Below the pieces are notes generated by a model. It searched no databases. It was not told the origin of the DNA and saw only the letters and a list, made by a program, of their open reading frames with translations. DNA of 64,000 nucleotides from Paraburkholderia graminis C4D1M (GTDB lineage: Bacteria > Pseudomonadota > Gammaproteobacteria > Burkholderiales > Burkholderiaceae). Location of the stretch: assembly GCF_000172415.1 (NCBI RefSeq), contig NZ_ABLD01000021.1, forward strand, positions 62,001 to 126,000, in the 5' to 3' direction. The translations under genes were made by a program, and so were the position numbers. Positions 52,919 to 61,333 of this stretch are shown here, one piece after another. Every line of letters starts with the position of its first letter. The stretch's first letter is position 1.

Positions 52919-54697
52919 ATGACCGAGCCCACTCAAGCCTCGCCCTCGCCCGCCGCTGCGAATCAGGCAAGCGGGCATGCCGGGCGCGCGCCCAACACCG
53001 ACGGTATCTGGTACGCGTCGTACCCGGCCGGCGTGCCGCATGAAATCGACGTCAACAAGTACGAGTCGCTCGTGCAATTCTTCGACGAATGCATCGCGCA
53101 GTTTCGCGAGCGCGTTGCGTACGTGAGCGTCGGCGCGAGCATGACGTATGGCGAACTGGGCCGCAAGGCGACGGCCTTCGCCGCGTATTTGCAGAGCATC
53201 GGCGTGAAGCCCGGCGAACGCGTCGCGATCATGCTGCCCAATACGTTCCAGTATCCGGTGTCGCTGTTCGGCGTGCTCAAAGCGGGCGCCGTCGTGGTCA
53301 ACGTGAATCCGCTCTACACAGTGCGCGAGCTTGCGCATCAGTTGAAGGACAGCGGCGCGCAAACCATCATCGTATTCGAGAACTTTGCGAAGACGGTACA
53401 GGACGCGCTGCCGGGTACGAAGATACAGAACGTGATCGTGACTGGACTCGGCGACCTGCTCGCCGACGGCCTGAATATCAAGGGACGTCTGCTCAATTTC
53501 ACGCTGCGTCATGTGAAGAAGATGGTGCCCGCGTATCAGTTGCCGCAAGCGGTGCCGCTTCTGAAGGCGCTCGCCGTCGGCTATGCGCGGCCGCTCACGC
53601 CCGTTCGCCCGACGCATCACGACATCGCGTTTCTTCAGTACACCGGCGGAACCACGGGCGTCGCGAAGGGCGCGATGCTCACGCACCGCAACATCATCGC
53701 CAATCTGCTGCAGGCGAAGGCGTGGTCCGAAGGTCAATTGAGCGGCGAGATAGAAACGGTGCTCACGCCGCTGCCGCTTTATCACATCTATTCGCTGACG
53801 GTGAACGCGCTGATCTTCATGGGACTCGGCGGGCGCAACATCCTGATCGCGAATCCGCGCGACATGAAGCGCGTGATGATGATCATCCGCCACGAGAAGT
53901 TCACCGGCATGACCGCGGTCAATACGCTGTACAACGCGTTTCTCGAGAACGAGGAATTTCGCAAGCGCGATTTCTCCGACCTCAAGCTCGCGATGGCGGG
54001 CGGCATGGCGACGCAAAGGTCGGTGGCCGAGCGCTTCAAGGCGGTGACGGGCAAGCCGATTATCGAAGGCTACGGCTTGACCGAATGCTCGCCGATCGTG
54101 TCGATGAATCCCGTCGACGTCTCGAACCTGCGCGACTTCGAAGGCTCGATCGGCTTGCCCGCGCCGTCGACGCAAGTGCGCTTCAGAAAAGACGACGGCA
54201 GTTGGGCGGACATCGGCGAGGCAGGCGAATTGTGCGTGATGGGCCCGCAGGTCATGAAGGGCTACTGGAACCGGCCTGAGGAGACCGCCAAGGTGATCGA
54301 CGACGAAGGCTGGCTCGCGACCGGCGACATCGGCGTGATGGATTCGCGCGGCTTCATTCGTCTCATCGACAGGAAGAAAGACATGATCCTCGTGTCGGGC
54401 TTCAACGTTTATCCGAACGAGATCGAGGACGTAATCGCGGCGCACCCCGACGTGCGCGAAGTAGCGGCAATCGGTGTGCCCGACGACGCCCAGGGCGAGC
54501 GCGTGAAGGTGTTCGTCGTGAAGCGCAATCCGTCGTTGACCGCCGAACAGGTGATCGCGCATTGCCGCAAGAACCTGACGGGCTACAAGGTGCCGAAGGT
54601 CGTGGAGTTCCGCGATGAGTTGCCGCAAACCAATGTCGGCAAGATTCTGCGCCGCGCGCTGCGGGACGAGGAACTCGCGAAGCAAAAGTCTGCCTGA
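52919..54697 (+). CDS. fadD: Long-chain fatty acid-CoA ligase
   Basis: A 592-residue AMP-forming synthetase. P-loop-like motif YTGGTTGVAKGAMLTHRN, YGLTECSP, TGDIGVMDSRGF and the C-terminal catalytic Lys region GKILRRALRDEE are all present. It activates long-chain fatty acids on entry and begins beta-oxidation. About 30 residues longer than E. coli FadD because of an N-terminal Ala/Ser-rich tail. CAGGAG precedes the ATG. Confidence 0.95.
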   Translation: MTEPTQASPSPAAANQASGHAGRAPNTDGIWYASYPAGVPHEIDVNKYESLVQFFDECIAQFRERVAYVSVGASMTYGELGRKATAFAAYLQSIGVKPGERVAIMLPNTFQYPVSLFGVLKAGAVVVNVNPLYTVRELAHQLKDSGAQTIIVFENFAKTVQDALPGTKIQNVIVTGLGDLLADGLNIKGRLLNFTLRHVKKMVPAYQLPQAVPLLKALAVGYARPLTPVRPTHHDIAFLQYTGGTTGVAKGAMLTHRNIIANLLQAKAWSEGQLSGEIETVLTPLPLYHIYSLTVNALIFMGLGGRNILIANPRDMKRVMMIIRHEKFTGMTAVNTLYNAFLENEEFRKRDFSDLKLAMAGGMATQRSVAERFKAVTGKPIIEGYGLTECSPIVSMNPVDVSNLRDFEGSIGLPAPSTQVRFRKDDGSWADIGEAGELCVMGPQVMKGYWNRPEETAKVIDDEGWLATGDIGVMDSRGFIRLIDRKKDMILVSGFNVYPNEIEDVIAAHPDVREVAAIGVPDDAQGERVKVFVVKRNPSLTAEQVIAHCRKNLTGYKVPKVVEFRDELPQTNVGKILRRALRDEELAKQKSA

Positions 54698-54747
54698 CTC
54701 CCAAGGCGCTCGCGTGAAGCGTTGCGCCACCTTTCGGGAGAGTTTTG

Positions 54748-55770
54748 ATGACGCCTTGCCTGTTCGCACGCTTGCGGTTGTTTCGCGCGATGCGCTTGAA
54801 CGCGACAGCCGCTGTTTGCGCGCCGCCGGCTCAGCGCGACAAGCTGCCGTTGCGCAAGCTGCGGTCCGGTGCGCTCGTCGCGTGCGCCGTAGCATGTGCA
54901 ATCGTAAGCATCGGCGTCTCGCCCGCCTTCGCACAAAACGACGACAAGCCGCCGCCGCTCGAAACCGCAAGCGCGGTCAAGCCACCTTCGACGCCCGCTT
55001 CGCAAGTCGGCAAGTTGACGCTCGATCAGCAGGTCAAATGGCTGCGCGCCGCTCAGCAAAGCGGCACGCTCGAAGCGCTCGACGACGCGCAACTGGTCGC
55101 GCTCTTCAAGTCGCTCGATCCGCTCGCGCTGCCGCGTTATATCAAGGAAGGTCCGAACGGCTACGCGTCGTATGAGTTCACGATGTCGCGCTCCGAGCGC
55201 GTTCGCGGCCAGTGGCCCGACAAGCCCGATCACATGCTGGTGCGCGTCGCGCACGACCCGCTGCGCATCTACGCAAAGTGGCTGCCCGACGGCGGGCACG
55301 CGGGCCAGGAAATCATCTACGACGAGTCCAAGCGCAGCGACGAAATGTATGGGCACCTCGGCGGCATCATGAACGTGATGCCGTTATGGACGTCGTTGAA
55401 CGGCGCGCTTGCCCGCTCGCAATCGAATCACCAGGTGCGCGATCTCGGCACCGAATACATCGCGCAGCAGTACCTCGCCGAGGGCAAGAAATTTATCGAG
55501 GCCGGCTTGCCGCGCTCGATGCAGATCGACGTGCAGACCATCGACGGCGTGCGCGTGGTCGCGTTCACGTTCGAGACGCCGACCGGTCAGCCGCAGTTCT
55601 ACGCGAAGAAGGAGACGCTCGGGCTCGATTTGCGGCATCCGTATTTCCGCACCGTCGAGTCTTATGACAACGACGGCCGCATCTTCGAGAAGATCGTGTT
55701 CGAAACCATCACGCCGAAAACTTTCGACGACTCGACTTTCGACCCGCAAAACAAGGCCTATAAGTTCTAG
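54748..55770 (+). CDS. DUF1571 domain-containing exported protein
   Basis: A 340-residue protein with a long N-terminus ending in a signal-like segment (LVACAVACAIVSIGVSPAFAQN). The DUF1571 core (YASYEFTMSRSERVRGQWPDKPDHMLVRVAHDPLRIYAKWLPDG) is recognisable. Function unknown. It is the last gene of the fatty-acid run, 50 nt after fadD, and may be envelope-associated. ATG at 54748 with GGGAG upstream; a TTG one codon earlier is possible. Confidence 0.85.
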   Translation: MTPCLFARLRLFRAMRLNATAAVCAPPAQRDKLPLRKLRSGALVACAVACAIVSIGVSPAFAQNDDKPPPLETASAVKPPSTPASQVGKLTLDQQVKWLRAAQQSGTLEALDDAQLVALFKSLDPLALPRYIKEGPNGYASYEFTMSRSERVRGQWPDKPDHMLVRVAHDPLRIYAKWLPDGGHAGQEIIYDESKRSDEMYGHLGGIMNVMPLWTSLNGALARSQSNHQVRDLGTEYIAQQYLAEGKKFIEAGLPRSMQIDVQTIDGVRVVAFTFETPTGQPQFYAKKETLGLDLRHPYFRTVESYDNDGRIFEKIVFETITPKTFDDSTFDPQNKAYKF

Positions 55771-55788
55771 TCCTAGCGTCGTCGCGGC

Positions 55789-56205
55789 TCAACGCGGCGC
55801 GAATACGAAGCTGACGTGAGCGGGCTTGGCATCGGCGGACTGCGCGGCCTGTTCGTGACTATCCTCGATGCGATGCGTCGCGCGAGTCGCGAGTTCTCTC
55901 AACACGAAGTAATCGGACGCGCGCGTCACGCCGATCAGCCAGCGCGCCGCGTTTGCATTGGCAGCCGATGCGTGCAGCAGCGGCGAAAGCGTGGTGTGCC
56001 ATAGCAGGCCGATGTCGTCGCCGGTTTCGAAAGTGGGCAGGTTCATCGCGGCGGCGTAGCGGGCAAACGCGGCGCTAGCCGGCAGCGTCGAATCGGCAAT
56101 TGCGAAGGTGTCGCCGCGTGCCGCCGCGTGTCCGAGCCAGGGCCACACGGAGCCTGCCGTGGTGGAAAGCCATGCGCTCGTCATCATGAAAGTGCGCCGG
56201 TCCAT
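55789..56205 (-). CDS. Small exported protein of unknown function
   Basis: A 138-residue protein beginning MDRRTFMMTSAWLSTTAGSVWPWLGHAAARG, an RR-containing export signal that could use the Tat system. The mature part (FARYAAAMNLPTFETGDDIGLLWHTTLSPLLHASAANANAARWLIGVTRASDYFVLRELA) has no recognised domain and no Cys or haem motif. It follows the VAO-family gene by 90 nt and may be its partner or maturation factor. Confidence 0.7.
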   Translation of the reverse strand: MDRRTFMMTSAWLSTTAGSVWPWLGHAAARGDTFAIADSTLPASAAFARYAAAMNLPTFETGDDIGLLWHTTLSPLLHASAANANAARWLIGVTRASDYFVLRELATRATHRIEDSHEQAAQSADAKPAHVSFVFAPR

Positions 56206-56295
56206 GCTCGTGCTCCGGTTGTTCGATGCGGCTCATTTCGCCGCTTGCAGCCACGTTGCGCTTACGTTGCGCTCCACTTTGCGCTCATGTTGCGC

Positions 56296-57873
56296 TTACG
56301 TATAGCCGCGCCGTCCGCGCCACGCCGCCGGCCAGATACCCTGCTTGCCCGGCGCAAGAATGCCGTTCGGGTCGAGCGCGTCCTTGATCGTTTCCGAGAG
56401 CCGCAGCAAGGCGCCGTCGTTGAAGCTGTACTGCGCGGCGGCGAAATCCATATACGCGAGATGCGCGCGATATTGTCCGTAACCGGCCGCGCGCGCGTCG
56501 CTCATCAGCGAGCGCAATAGTGCGCCGGCCTGCTCGACCTGGTTCGCGTCGTCGCGATCGAAAATCGCCGCGAAGATGTGATGCAGATGACGCACGCCCG
56601 CCGTGAATCCGCCGTAGTAATCGAAGCCGTATTCGGCCGCGCGCGCCTTCACCATGAAGTACTGGCGCAGCGCATCGCGCCCGGTCGCCGGGCACACCGG
56701 CGCGAAGTCCACATGCGCGCCCGCGCCGCCGCGCCAGTCGAGCATGCGAAACGCGCTCATCGCCGGAATGCCGGCCAGATTGCGATCGCCGCCCGCGGTG
56801 GGCTCGGCGTCGCCCGCATAACGCTTCGCGAAGATTCGCGCCTGCGGCACACGCGCGAACGCGCGCTCGACGATCGCGTAGCGCGCGTCGATGAGCTCGG
56901 GCGTTCCGTACAGCGCGAAATGCAGATTCCAGCGGCCGACGTTCAGCTTGTCGAGCATCGCCGTCACCGCGCTTTCCGGCATCGCGCCCGGACCGTCGTA
57001 CCACTGCGCGCGCGCCGACAGTCCGGCAGCGCGCCGCAAACCGCCTTCGATCACCGCATGATTGCGGATCGTCTCGTCGAGCCGCAACGGCCGCAATATT
57101 TCGACGATGGCTTCAAGATCCGTTTCATGGCGAAACTGAATTTCGCCGAGCAGATACGCGGGCGGCGCGGGCATCAGCCACACGCCGATCTTGGTGACGA
57201 TGCCGTAGTTCGACTGCATGAACATCGCGTCGAACGACGGCCCGTAACCCGGCTGATAAAGCTGCCATGCGGTGCTCGTGTCGATGCCGCCCATGCCGGT
57301 GCGCAGCACGTCGCCGTTGGCGAGTATCACTTCCATGCCGCACTGCGTGGCCGCATGATCGCCATACGACGTGTAGCCGAAGCCGCGCTCCAGCGTATTG
57401 CCGACCACGCTGCCCCAGCCCGCCGCCGGCGGATCGACCCACAGCCGATAGCCTTTGTCGCGCAAGTGCGCGTGCAGATCGAAGTAGCTGACGCCCGGTT
57501 CGACGAGCGCATACGCGAGCGATTCGTTGACCTCGACGATGCGCTTCATCCGTTGCAGATCGAGCACGACCGAGCCGGTCAGACGCGGCGCGGCGCCGCC
57601 GTACGCGAAGTTGCGTCCGGTGGAAACGGTCCACAACGGAATGCGATATTGATTGGCAATGCGCAGCACCGCGCGGATTTCATCGACGGATGCGGGCAGC
57701 AGCGCGGCGCTCGCCGCGAACGCCTCGCGCTCGCCGGGCGCGAACGGGTCGAGATAGGTCGACAGCGCGGTCGCCGAATTCACCACATGCTGGTCGCCGA
57801 CGATCGCGCGCCAGGCAGCCAGCGCCGCGTCGAACTGCGCGGCGGAAAGGTTCGGCGGCAGGGTACGGGTCAA
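56296..57873 (-). CDS. VAO/PCMH-family FAD-linked oxidoreductase (4-cresol/eugenol hydroxylase-like)
   Basis: A 525-residue flavoprotein of the vanillyl-alcohol oxidase / p-cresol methylhydroxylase fold: PP-loop WTVSTGRNFAYGGAAPRLTGSVVLDLQRM, DPPAAGWGSVVGNTLERGFGYTSYGDHA and C-terminal DPNGILAPGKQGIWP. It hydroxylates or dehydrogenates para-alkylphenols. No cytochrome c subunit gene is adjacent, so the electron acceptor is unclear. There is no ATG at the right place; a TTG at 57873 with GGAGACCCC just upstream gives MTRTLPPNLS. It is 26 nt after the anti-sigma gene. Confidence 0.88.
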   Translation of the reverse strand: MTRTLPPNLSAAQFDAALAAWRAIVGDQHVVNSATALSTYLDPFAPGEREAFAASAALLPASVDEIRAVLRIANQYRIPLWTVSTGRNFAYGGAAPRLTGSVVLDLQRMKRIVEVNESLAYALVEPGVSYFDLHAHLRDKGYRLWVDPPAAGWGSVVGNTLERGFGYTSYGDHAATQCGMEVILANGDVLRTGMGGIDTSTAWQLYQPGYGPSFDAMFMQSNYGIVTKIGVWLMPAPPAYLLGEIQFRHETDLEAIVEILRPLRLDETIRNHAVIEGGLRRAAGLSARAQWYDGPGAMPESAVTAMLDKLNVGRWNLHFALYGTPELIDARYAIVERAFARVPQARIFAKRYAGDAEPTAGGDRNLAGIPAMSAFRMLDWRGGAGAHVDFAPVCPATGRDALRQYFMVKARAAEYGFDYYGGFTAGVRHLHHIFAAIFDRDDANQVEQAGALLRSLMSDARAAGYGQYRAHLAYMDFAAAQYSFNDGALLRLSETIKDALDPNGILAPGKQGIWPAAWRGRRGYT

Positions 57874-57899
57874 GGGGTCTCCGTTTGTGGCGCGCGTCG

Positions 57900-58775
57900 C
57901 TACTGCCACGCTTCCGGCTTGCCGCCCAACGCGCTGCAGACGTCGACGGCAATCGAGCGCAGCTTGCCCTCCGCGATCGGTCCGGACAACGCGTAGCCCA
58001 TGCCGTCGCTGATCCAGTAGAAGGTGCGCCGGTTGCCGTCTCGCAGCAGACGGAACGCGTTCTCGTCGCGCGCGGTGCCGGTCACGTACAGCGTGAGGCG
58101 CGCGCCGCCGCGGTTCTCGTACATGAACTGCGCGGCCGGTCCCGCCTCGCCGGGCAACAGGCGGCCGCCCACGAGCGAGTAGCCGTATTCCTGCAACGAC
58201 GGCACCGAAAGCGGCCGGTTCAGACGCTTGGAGAGCCAGGCGATCAGATGCTCTTCCTCGCTCGCCGCCACCTCCACCGGATGTCGCCGCTCGGGCGTAT
58301 AGACCGCATACGCGATGTCGGCGCGTTCGGCGAAACTGGGCGCGCTTGCGCCGAGACCGTTCCATGCGCCGCCCGTCAAACGCGGCGCGAGCGGGCCGAG
58401 CGCGAGCGCGAGGCCGGCGCCCGCCGCGAGCCAGCACGCGGCCACGCCGACGCGCCGCCACCACGGCGTGCGCGGACGCAGCACGATGACGGCGGGGTCG
58501 TCGGCGGCATGAGGTTCATCGGGGCCGCCAGGCTCGGCATAATCCGCCGATACGCGCTCCGCTTCGCCAGGCGACACGCCGCACAACACGCGCAGCGCGG
58601 CCTTTTGCGCGCGCCACGCGGCCACCCGCGCGGCCGCTTGCGGATGTCCGGCGACGAGCGCCGCGATGCGCTCGCGCTCGTGATCCGGCATCTCGCCGTC
58701 GACGAACGCCGACAGCGCTCGCAGGTCCACCCCGTCGGGCAAGCTGGAATCGTGGTCGTCGTGGTCGTTATTCAT
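57900..58775 (-). CDS. Anti-sigma factor, single membrane segment
   Basis: A 291-residue protein with an N-terminal zinc-free anti-sigma-like domain (LRALSAFVDGEMPDHERERIAALVAGHPQAAARVAAWRAQKAALRVL), one membrane helix (VGVAACWLAAGAGLALALGPL) and a periplasmic C-terminal domain. It would hold the co-encoded ECF sigma factor at the membrane. The start overlaps the sigma stop by four bases (ATGA). Confidence 0.92.
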   Translation of the reverse strand: MNNDHDDHDSSLPDGVDLRALSAFVDGEMPDHERERIAALVAGHPQAAARVAAWRAQKAALRVLCGVSPGEAERVSADYAEPGGPDEPHAADDPAVIVLRPRTPWWRRVGVAACWLAAGAGLALALGPLAPRLTGGAWNGLGASAPSFAERADIAYAVYTPERRHPVEVAASEEEHLIAWLSKRLNRPLSVPSLQEYGYSLVGGRLLPGEAGPAAQFMYENRGGARLTLYVTGTARDENAFRLLRDGNRRTFYWISDGMGYALSGPIAEGKLRSIAVDVCSALGGKPEAWQ

Positions 58776-59302
58776 CGCGGATTTCTCACTACTTTCAACG
58801 GCGGCGGCTTGCGCGCCGGCCCATGCGCGGGCCCCTCCAGCAACGCGCGCAGATGCTCGCGCCCGCGCGACAGCCGCGACATCACCGTGCCGACGGGCAC
58901 ACCGAGCGCCTTCGACGTCTCCTGATACGTCAGTTCCTCGACGCACACGAGCAGCAGCACCTCGCGCTGTTCGAGCGGCAGGCGATACAGTGCGCGCTGC
59001 AGATCGCGCAGCACGAGACCGTCGACCTCTCGTTGCGGCGCCTCGAGATTGCGCCACGGGGCGCTTTCTTCGTCGACGGCGATTTCGCGGCGGCCGCGCA
59101 GCTGATCGATATAAAGATGCCGCAGGATGGTCAGGAGCCACGCGCGCAGATTGCTGTTCGGCCGGAACGCCGCCCAGCGCGCGAGCGCGCGCTCGGCCGT
59201 GTCCTGCACGAGGTCATCGGCCCACGCGCGGTCCCCCGTCAGCGCGCGCGCATAGCGGCGCAACTGCGGGAGCCACGAAATCACTTCCGCTTCGAAGCTC
59301 AC
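58772..59302 (-). CDS. ECF-family RNA polymerase sigma factor
   Basis: A 176-residue ECF sigma factor with region 2 (LPQLRRYARALTGDRAWADDLVQDTAERALARWAAF...RAWLLTILRHLYIDQLR) and region 4 (LPLEQREVLLLVCVEELTYQETSKALGVPVGTVMSRLSRGREHLR). A GTG at 59302 is chosen because the frame further upstream overlaps the small lipoprotein gene ending at 59317, and the GTG gives the family length. An ATG at 59386 exists in frame. Confidence 0.92.
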   Translation of the reverse strand: MSFEAEVISWLPQLRRYARALTGDRAWADDLVQDTAERALARWAAFRPNSNLRAWLLTILRHLYIDQLRGRREIAVDEESAPWRNLEAPQREVDGLVLRDLQRALYRLPLEQREVLLLVCVEELTYQETSKALGVPVGTVMSRLSRGREHLRALLEGPAHGPARKPPPLKVVRNPR

Positions 59303-59316
59303 CCCGAGCGCAGCGC

Positions 59317-59460
59317 TCAGTAGCCGCCGCTGCTGCTGCCGCCGCTCGTGCCGCTGCTGGACGCGCCGCTGTCCGTCGAAGAGCACGCCGTGGTGGCGAG
59401 CGAGCCCAATGCGAGTGTGAAAAGCATGACGATCATGCCGAGGATGCGAGTCGATTTCAT
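59317..59460 (-). CDS. Small lipoprotein (47 aa) ahead of the ECF sigma gene
   Basis: A short gene missed by length cut-offs. ATG at 59460 with GGAG seven bases upstream, signal peptide MKSTRILGMIVMLFTLALGS, a lipobox-like TTAC, then a Ser/Gly tail (SSTDSGASSSGTSGGSSSGGY) before a stop. It ends 14 nt before the sigma factor GTG. Predicted to be a lipid-anchored, disordered peptide. Being first in the sigma/anti-sigma transcript, it could act in envelope-stress sensing. Confidence 0.7.
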   Translation of the reverse strand: MKSTRILGMIVMLFTLALGSLATTACSSTDSGASSSGTSGGSSSGGY

Positions 59461-59818
59461 GTGAGTCTCCGTTGTCATGCAGGGCGCTTACTTCCGTCCC
59501 ATGCGAGGCTGTCGATCAAACTCGGTGCTCCATCTTTCTCGCACCGTCCCTCTCTTAACGCTGCAGCCAGGCGATTTATTCCGACGATGCATCCCGCGGG
59601 GCCAGCTTTTTCCGCCATCGGCATCGGGAAGCGCCCGCTCTGGCCGAAGAAGCCGGTCAATCATCGGCTGATTTGGTAACTCAACGTTACAGCCCATAGT
59701 TACCAGGTGCTTATGTGGGCGCAAGCCGTTATAGTGGACGCAGTTCGCCCGCCGACGCGTTCCGCCCCGCACAGGGTAGAATCGCGGCGAACAACCGTCT
59801 TTCTAACCTGAATTGTCC
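59461..59818. other. 358-nt intergenic region
   Basis: Divergent promoters for the lipoprotein-sigma operon (-) and the Hfq paralogue (+). The TGGTAAC/GTTACCA inverted repeat listed separately lies here. No small gene recognised. Confidence 0.45.
59674..59705. repeat. Inverted and direct GGTAAC/GTTAC repeats
   Basis: TGGTAAC at 59674-59680, GTTAC at 59686-59690 and GTTACCA at 59699-59705, an inverted pair 18 nt apart with one extra half-site between. Could be a protein-binding site in this divergent promoter region. Confidence 0.4.
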
Positions 59819-60313
59819 ATGGCTTCCGCAGAATCGCATCCGCAAAACGACTTCATGAACGCCGCGCGCAAAGAACGAAAGCGCGTTGAGATTTACCTTG
59901 TCAACGGCATCCGCCTGACAGGGTGCATCGAGTCGTTCGACCAATATCTGGTGATGCTGCGCACGCCCGTCGGCCTGCAGGGCATCTACAAGCGCGCCAT
60001 CTCGACGATCCAGCTCGATACCGGAACCCGTCCGGCTCCGCGCGCGGGCCGCCCGTCGCATGGCGAGCACACCACCCGCGGGCCGCACGGCTCGCGTGAG
60101 CCGCGCGAGCATCGGGAACCGCGTGAACCGCGCGAATCGTACGGCGCACCGTCTGACCGGCCCGCATCGGATCGCGGCAGTTCGTCCGACACGCCGGTGG
60201 TCGTCACGCGCCGGCGCCGTCTGTTCGGCACGGGCGGCGACGGCGGCAACCACGGCAATCACGGCGGTGGCGGCAGCAACGGTAATGGCAACGGCAACGG
60301 CGGCCACGAGTAA
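59819..60313 (+). CDS. Hfq paralogue (Hfq2) with long Gly/Arg-rich C-terminal tail
   Basis: A 164-residue Hfq. The Sm1 motif (VEIYLVNGIRLTGCIESFDQYLVML) and Sm2 (GIYKRAISTIQ) are intact, with RKER as rim residues. The canonical Lys-His of YKHAIS is Lys-Arg here, which would change the proximal uridine site. The C-terminal ~95 residues are disordered, with REPRE repeats and a GGNHGNHGGGG-type tail, as described for the second Hfq of Burkholderia cenocepacia. It binds sRNAs and mRNAs in the cytoplasm. Start at 59819; no strong ribosome site. Confidence 0.9.
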   Translation: MASAESHPQNDFMNAARKERKRVEIYLVNGIRLTGCIESFDQYLVMLRTPVGLQGIYKRAISTIQLDTGTRPAPRAGRPSHGEHTTRGPHGSREPREHREPREPRESYGAPSDRPASDRGSSSDTPVVVTRRRRLFGTGGDGGNHGNHGGGGSNGNGNGNGGHE

Positions 60314-60318
60314 GCAAT

Positions 60319-60339
60319 AAGCGGCGCGCAGCGCCGCTT
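60319..60339. terminator. Stem-loop between convergent hfq-like and small gene
   Basis: Perfect 9-bp stem AAGCGGCGC, GCA loop, GCGCCGCTT, followed by ACTTCT. It lies just after the Hfq stop and overlaps the end of the convergent gene. Confidence 0.55.
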
Positions 60340-60562
60340 ACTTCTGCAGAGGGCCGAGCCGCTGCAGAATTTTCTCCACCCTCGCCACCTGTTGTTCTGA
60401 CAGCTCGAACTTGCATTTGACCGCCAACAGACGACGCCGCCAGTAGCCGGCGTCCAGCATCCGTTGCGTCGGCTGTTTCGTTGCCCAATCCAGATGATCC
60501 AGTTCTGCTTCCACCACGTGTGAAGCGTTGAAACGCCTTGTGCGCACGTATTTCGTGTTCAT
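60338..60562 (-). CDS. Small conserved protein of unknown function
   Basis: A 74-residue basic protein (MNTKYVRTRRFNASHVVEAELDHLDWATKQPTQRMLDAGYWRRRLLAVKCKFELSEQQVARVEKIL in shorter pieces). The WRRRL and Leu-heptad C-terminal part could form a helix. No family recognised, and no function assigned. Start at 60562 with AAGGCAG upstream; the frame continues further but without support. Confidence 0.55.
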   Translation of the reverse strand: MNTKYVRTRRFNASHVVEAELDHLDWATKQPTQRMLDAGYWRRRLLAVKCKFELSEQQVARVEKILQRLGPLQK

Positions 60563-60861
60563 GGTGTTCGCTGCCTTGTTGTTGGTCGTTTGAGTTTGCG
60601 CCGCTCCCGAAGCTGGACAGTGTCGTTGCGCCGCATGCGGTGCGATGGGCCGGTCCACGCGACCGTCCGATGATGGTTGTTTTCCGCACTGCATTCCTGC
60701 GACACACGGAAAACGAGCCGGCGAACCTACGTTTGAAGTTTTTCTTTACTAGATGGCGCGGTGTTGGCGTTGCGCGTCGCGGTCCTATGCCATCCGGCTA
60801 ATGTCGCCGGCGCAGTGTTTGCGCTATGCTGGATCGTCGATTACGTCTAAGGGAGCCCGTC

Positions 60862-61080
60862 ATGACGAGCAAGAAGCACACTGCGCCGCCGTCCACCGGA
60901 AACCAGCCGGAGCGGGTGCTCGACTCAACCGAAAGCCGCCTCGACGAGGCACTGGAAGAAAGCTTCCCCGCGAGCGATCCGATTGCCGTCCACGAGAATC
61001 ACGCGCCTCGTGCGTCGGAGGCACAACCGCACTCGCCGGGGCAAGGGCAAAAGCCAGGGGAAGAGAAGAAGCGGCGCTAG
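60862..61080 (+). CDS. Small conserved protein with EESFPASDP motif
   Basis: A 72-residue hydrophilic protein. The segment LDEALEESFPASDPIAVHE is a short motif found in many small proteobacterial proteins of unknown function. The C-terminus is Pro/Gln/Lys-rich and likely disordered. AAGGGAG precedes the ATG at 60862. Confidence 0.75.
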   Translation: MTSKKHTAPPSTGNQPERVLDSTESRLDEALEESFPASDPIAVHENHAPRASEAQPHSPGQGQKPGEEKKRR

Positions 61081-61333
61081 CGCGCAACGGCAACGCAGTC
61101 GCGCCCCACGAACGCATGGCGCGCGCAGGCACAGTGCGCAATTCGCAAGCGCCTTCGGCACGCGCGCCGTGATGACGCCGGCCGACAGATGCGCTGATTT
61201 ATGCCAAGGACAAAGCCGGTCGAGTAACGCCTCGTATGAAAGCAAGCCGAGCGAGCGTATTGAGCATCGTTGAGCATCGCCCACCCGGCTTATCTGGTGC
61301 GATCAGGCCGTCAAACGGTCAGCCGCTTCCGCC

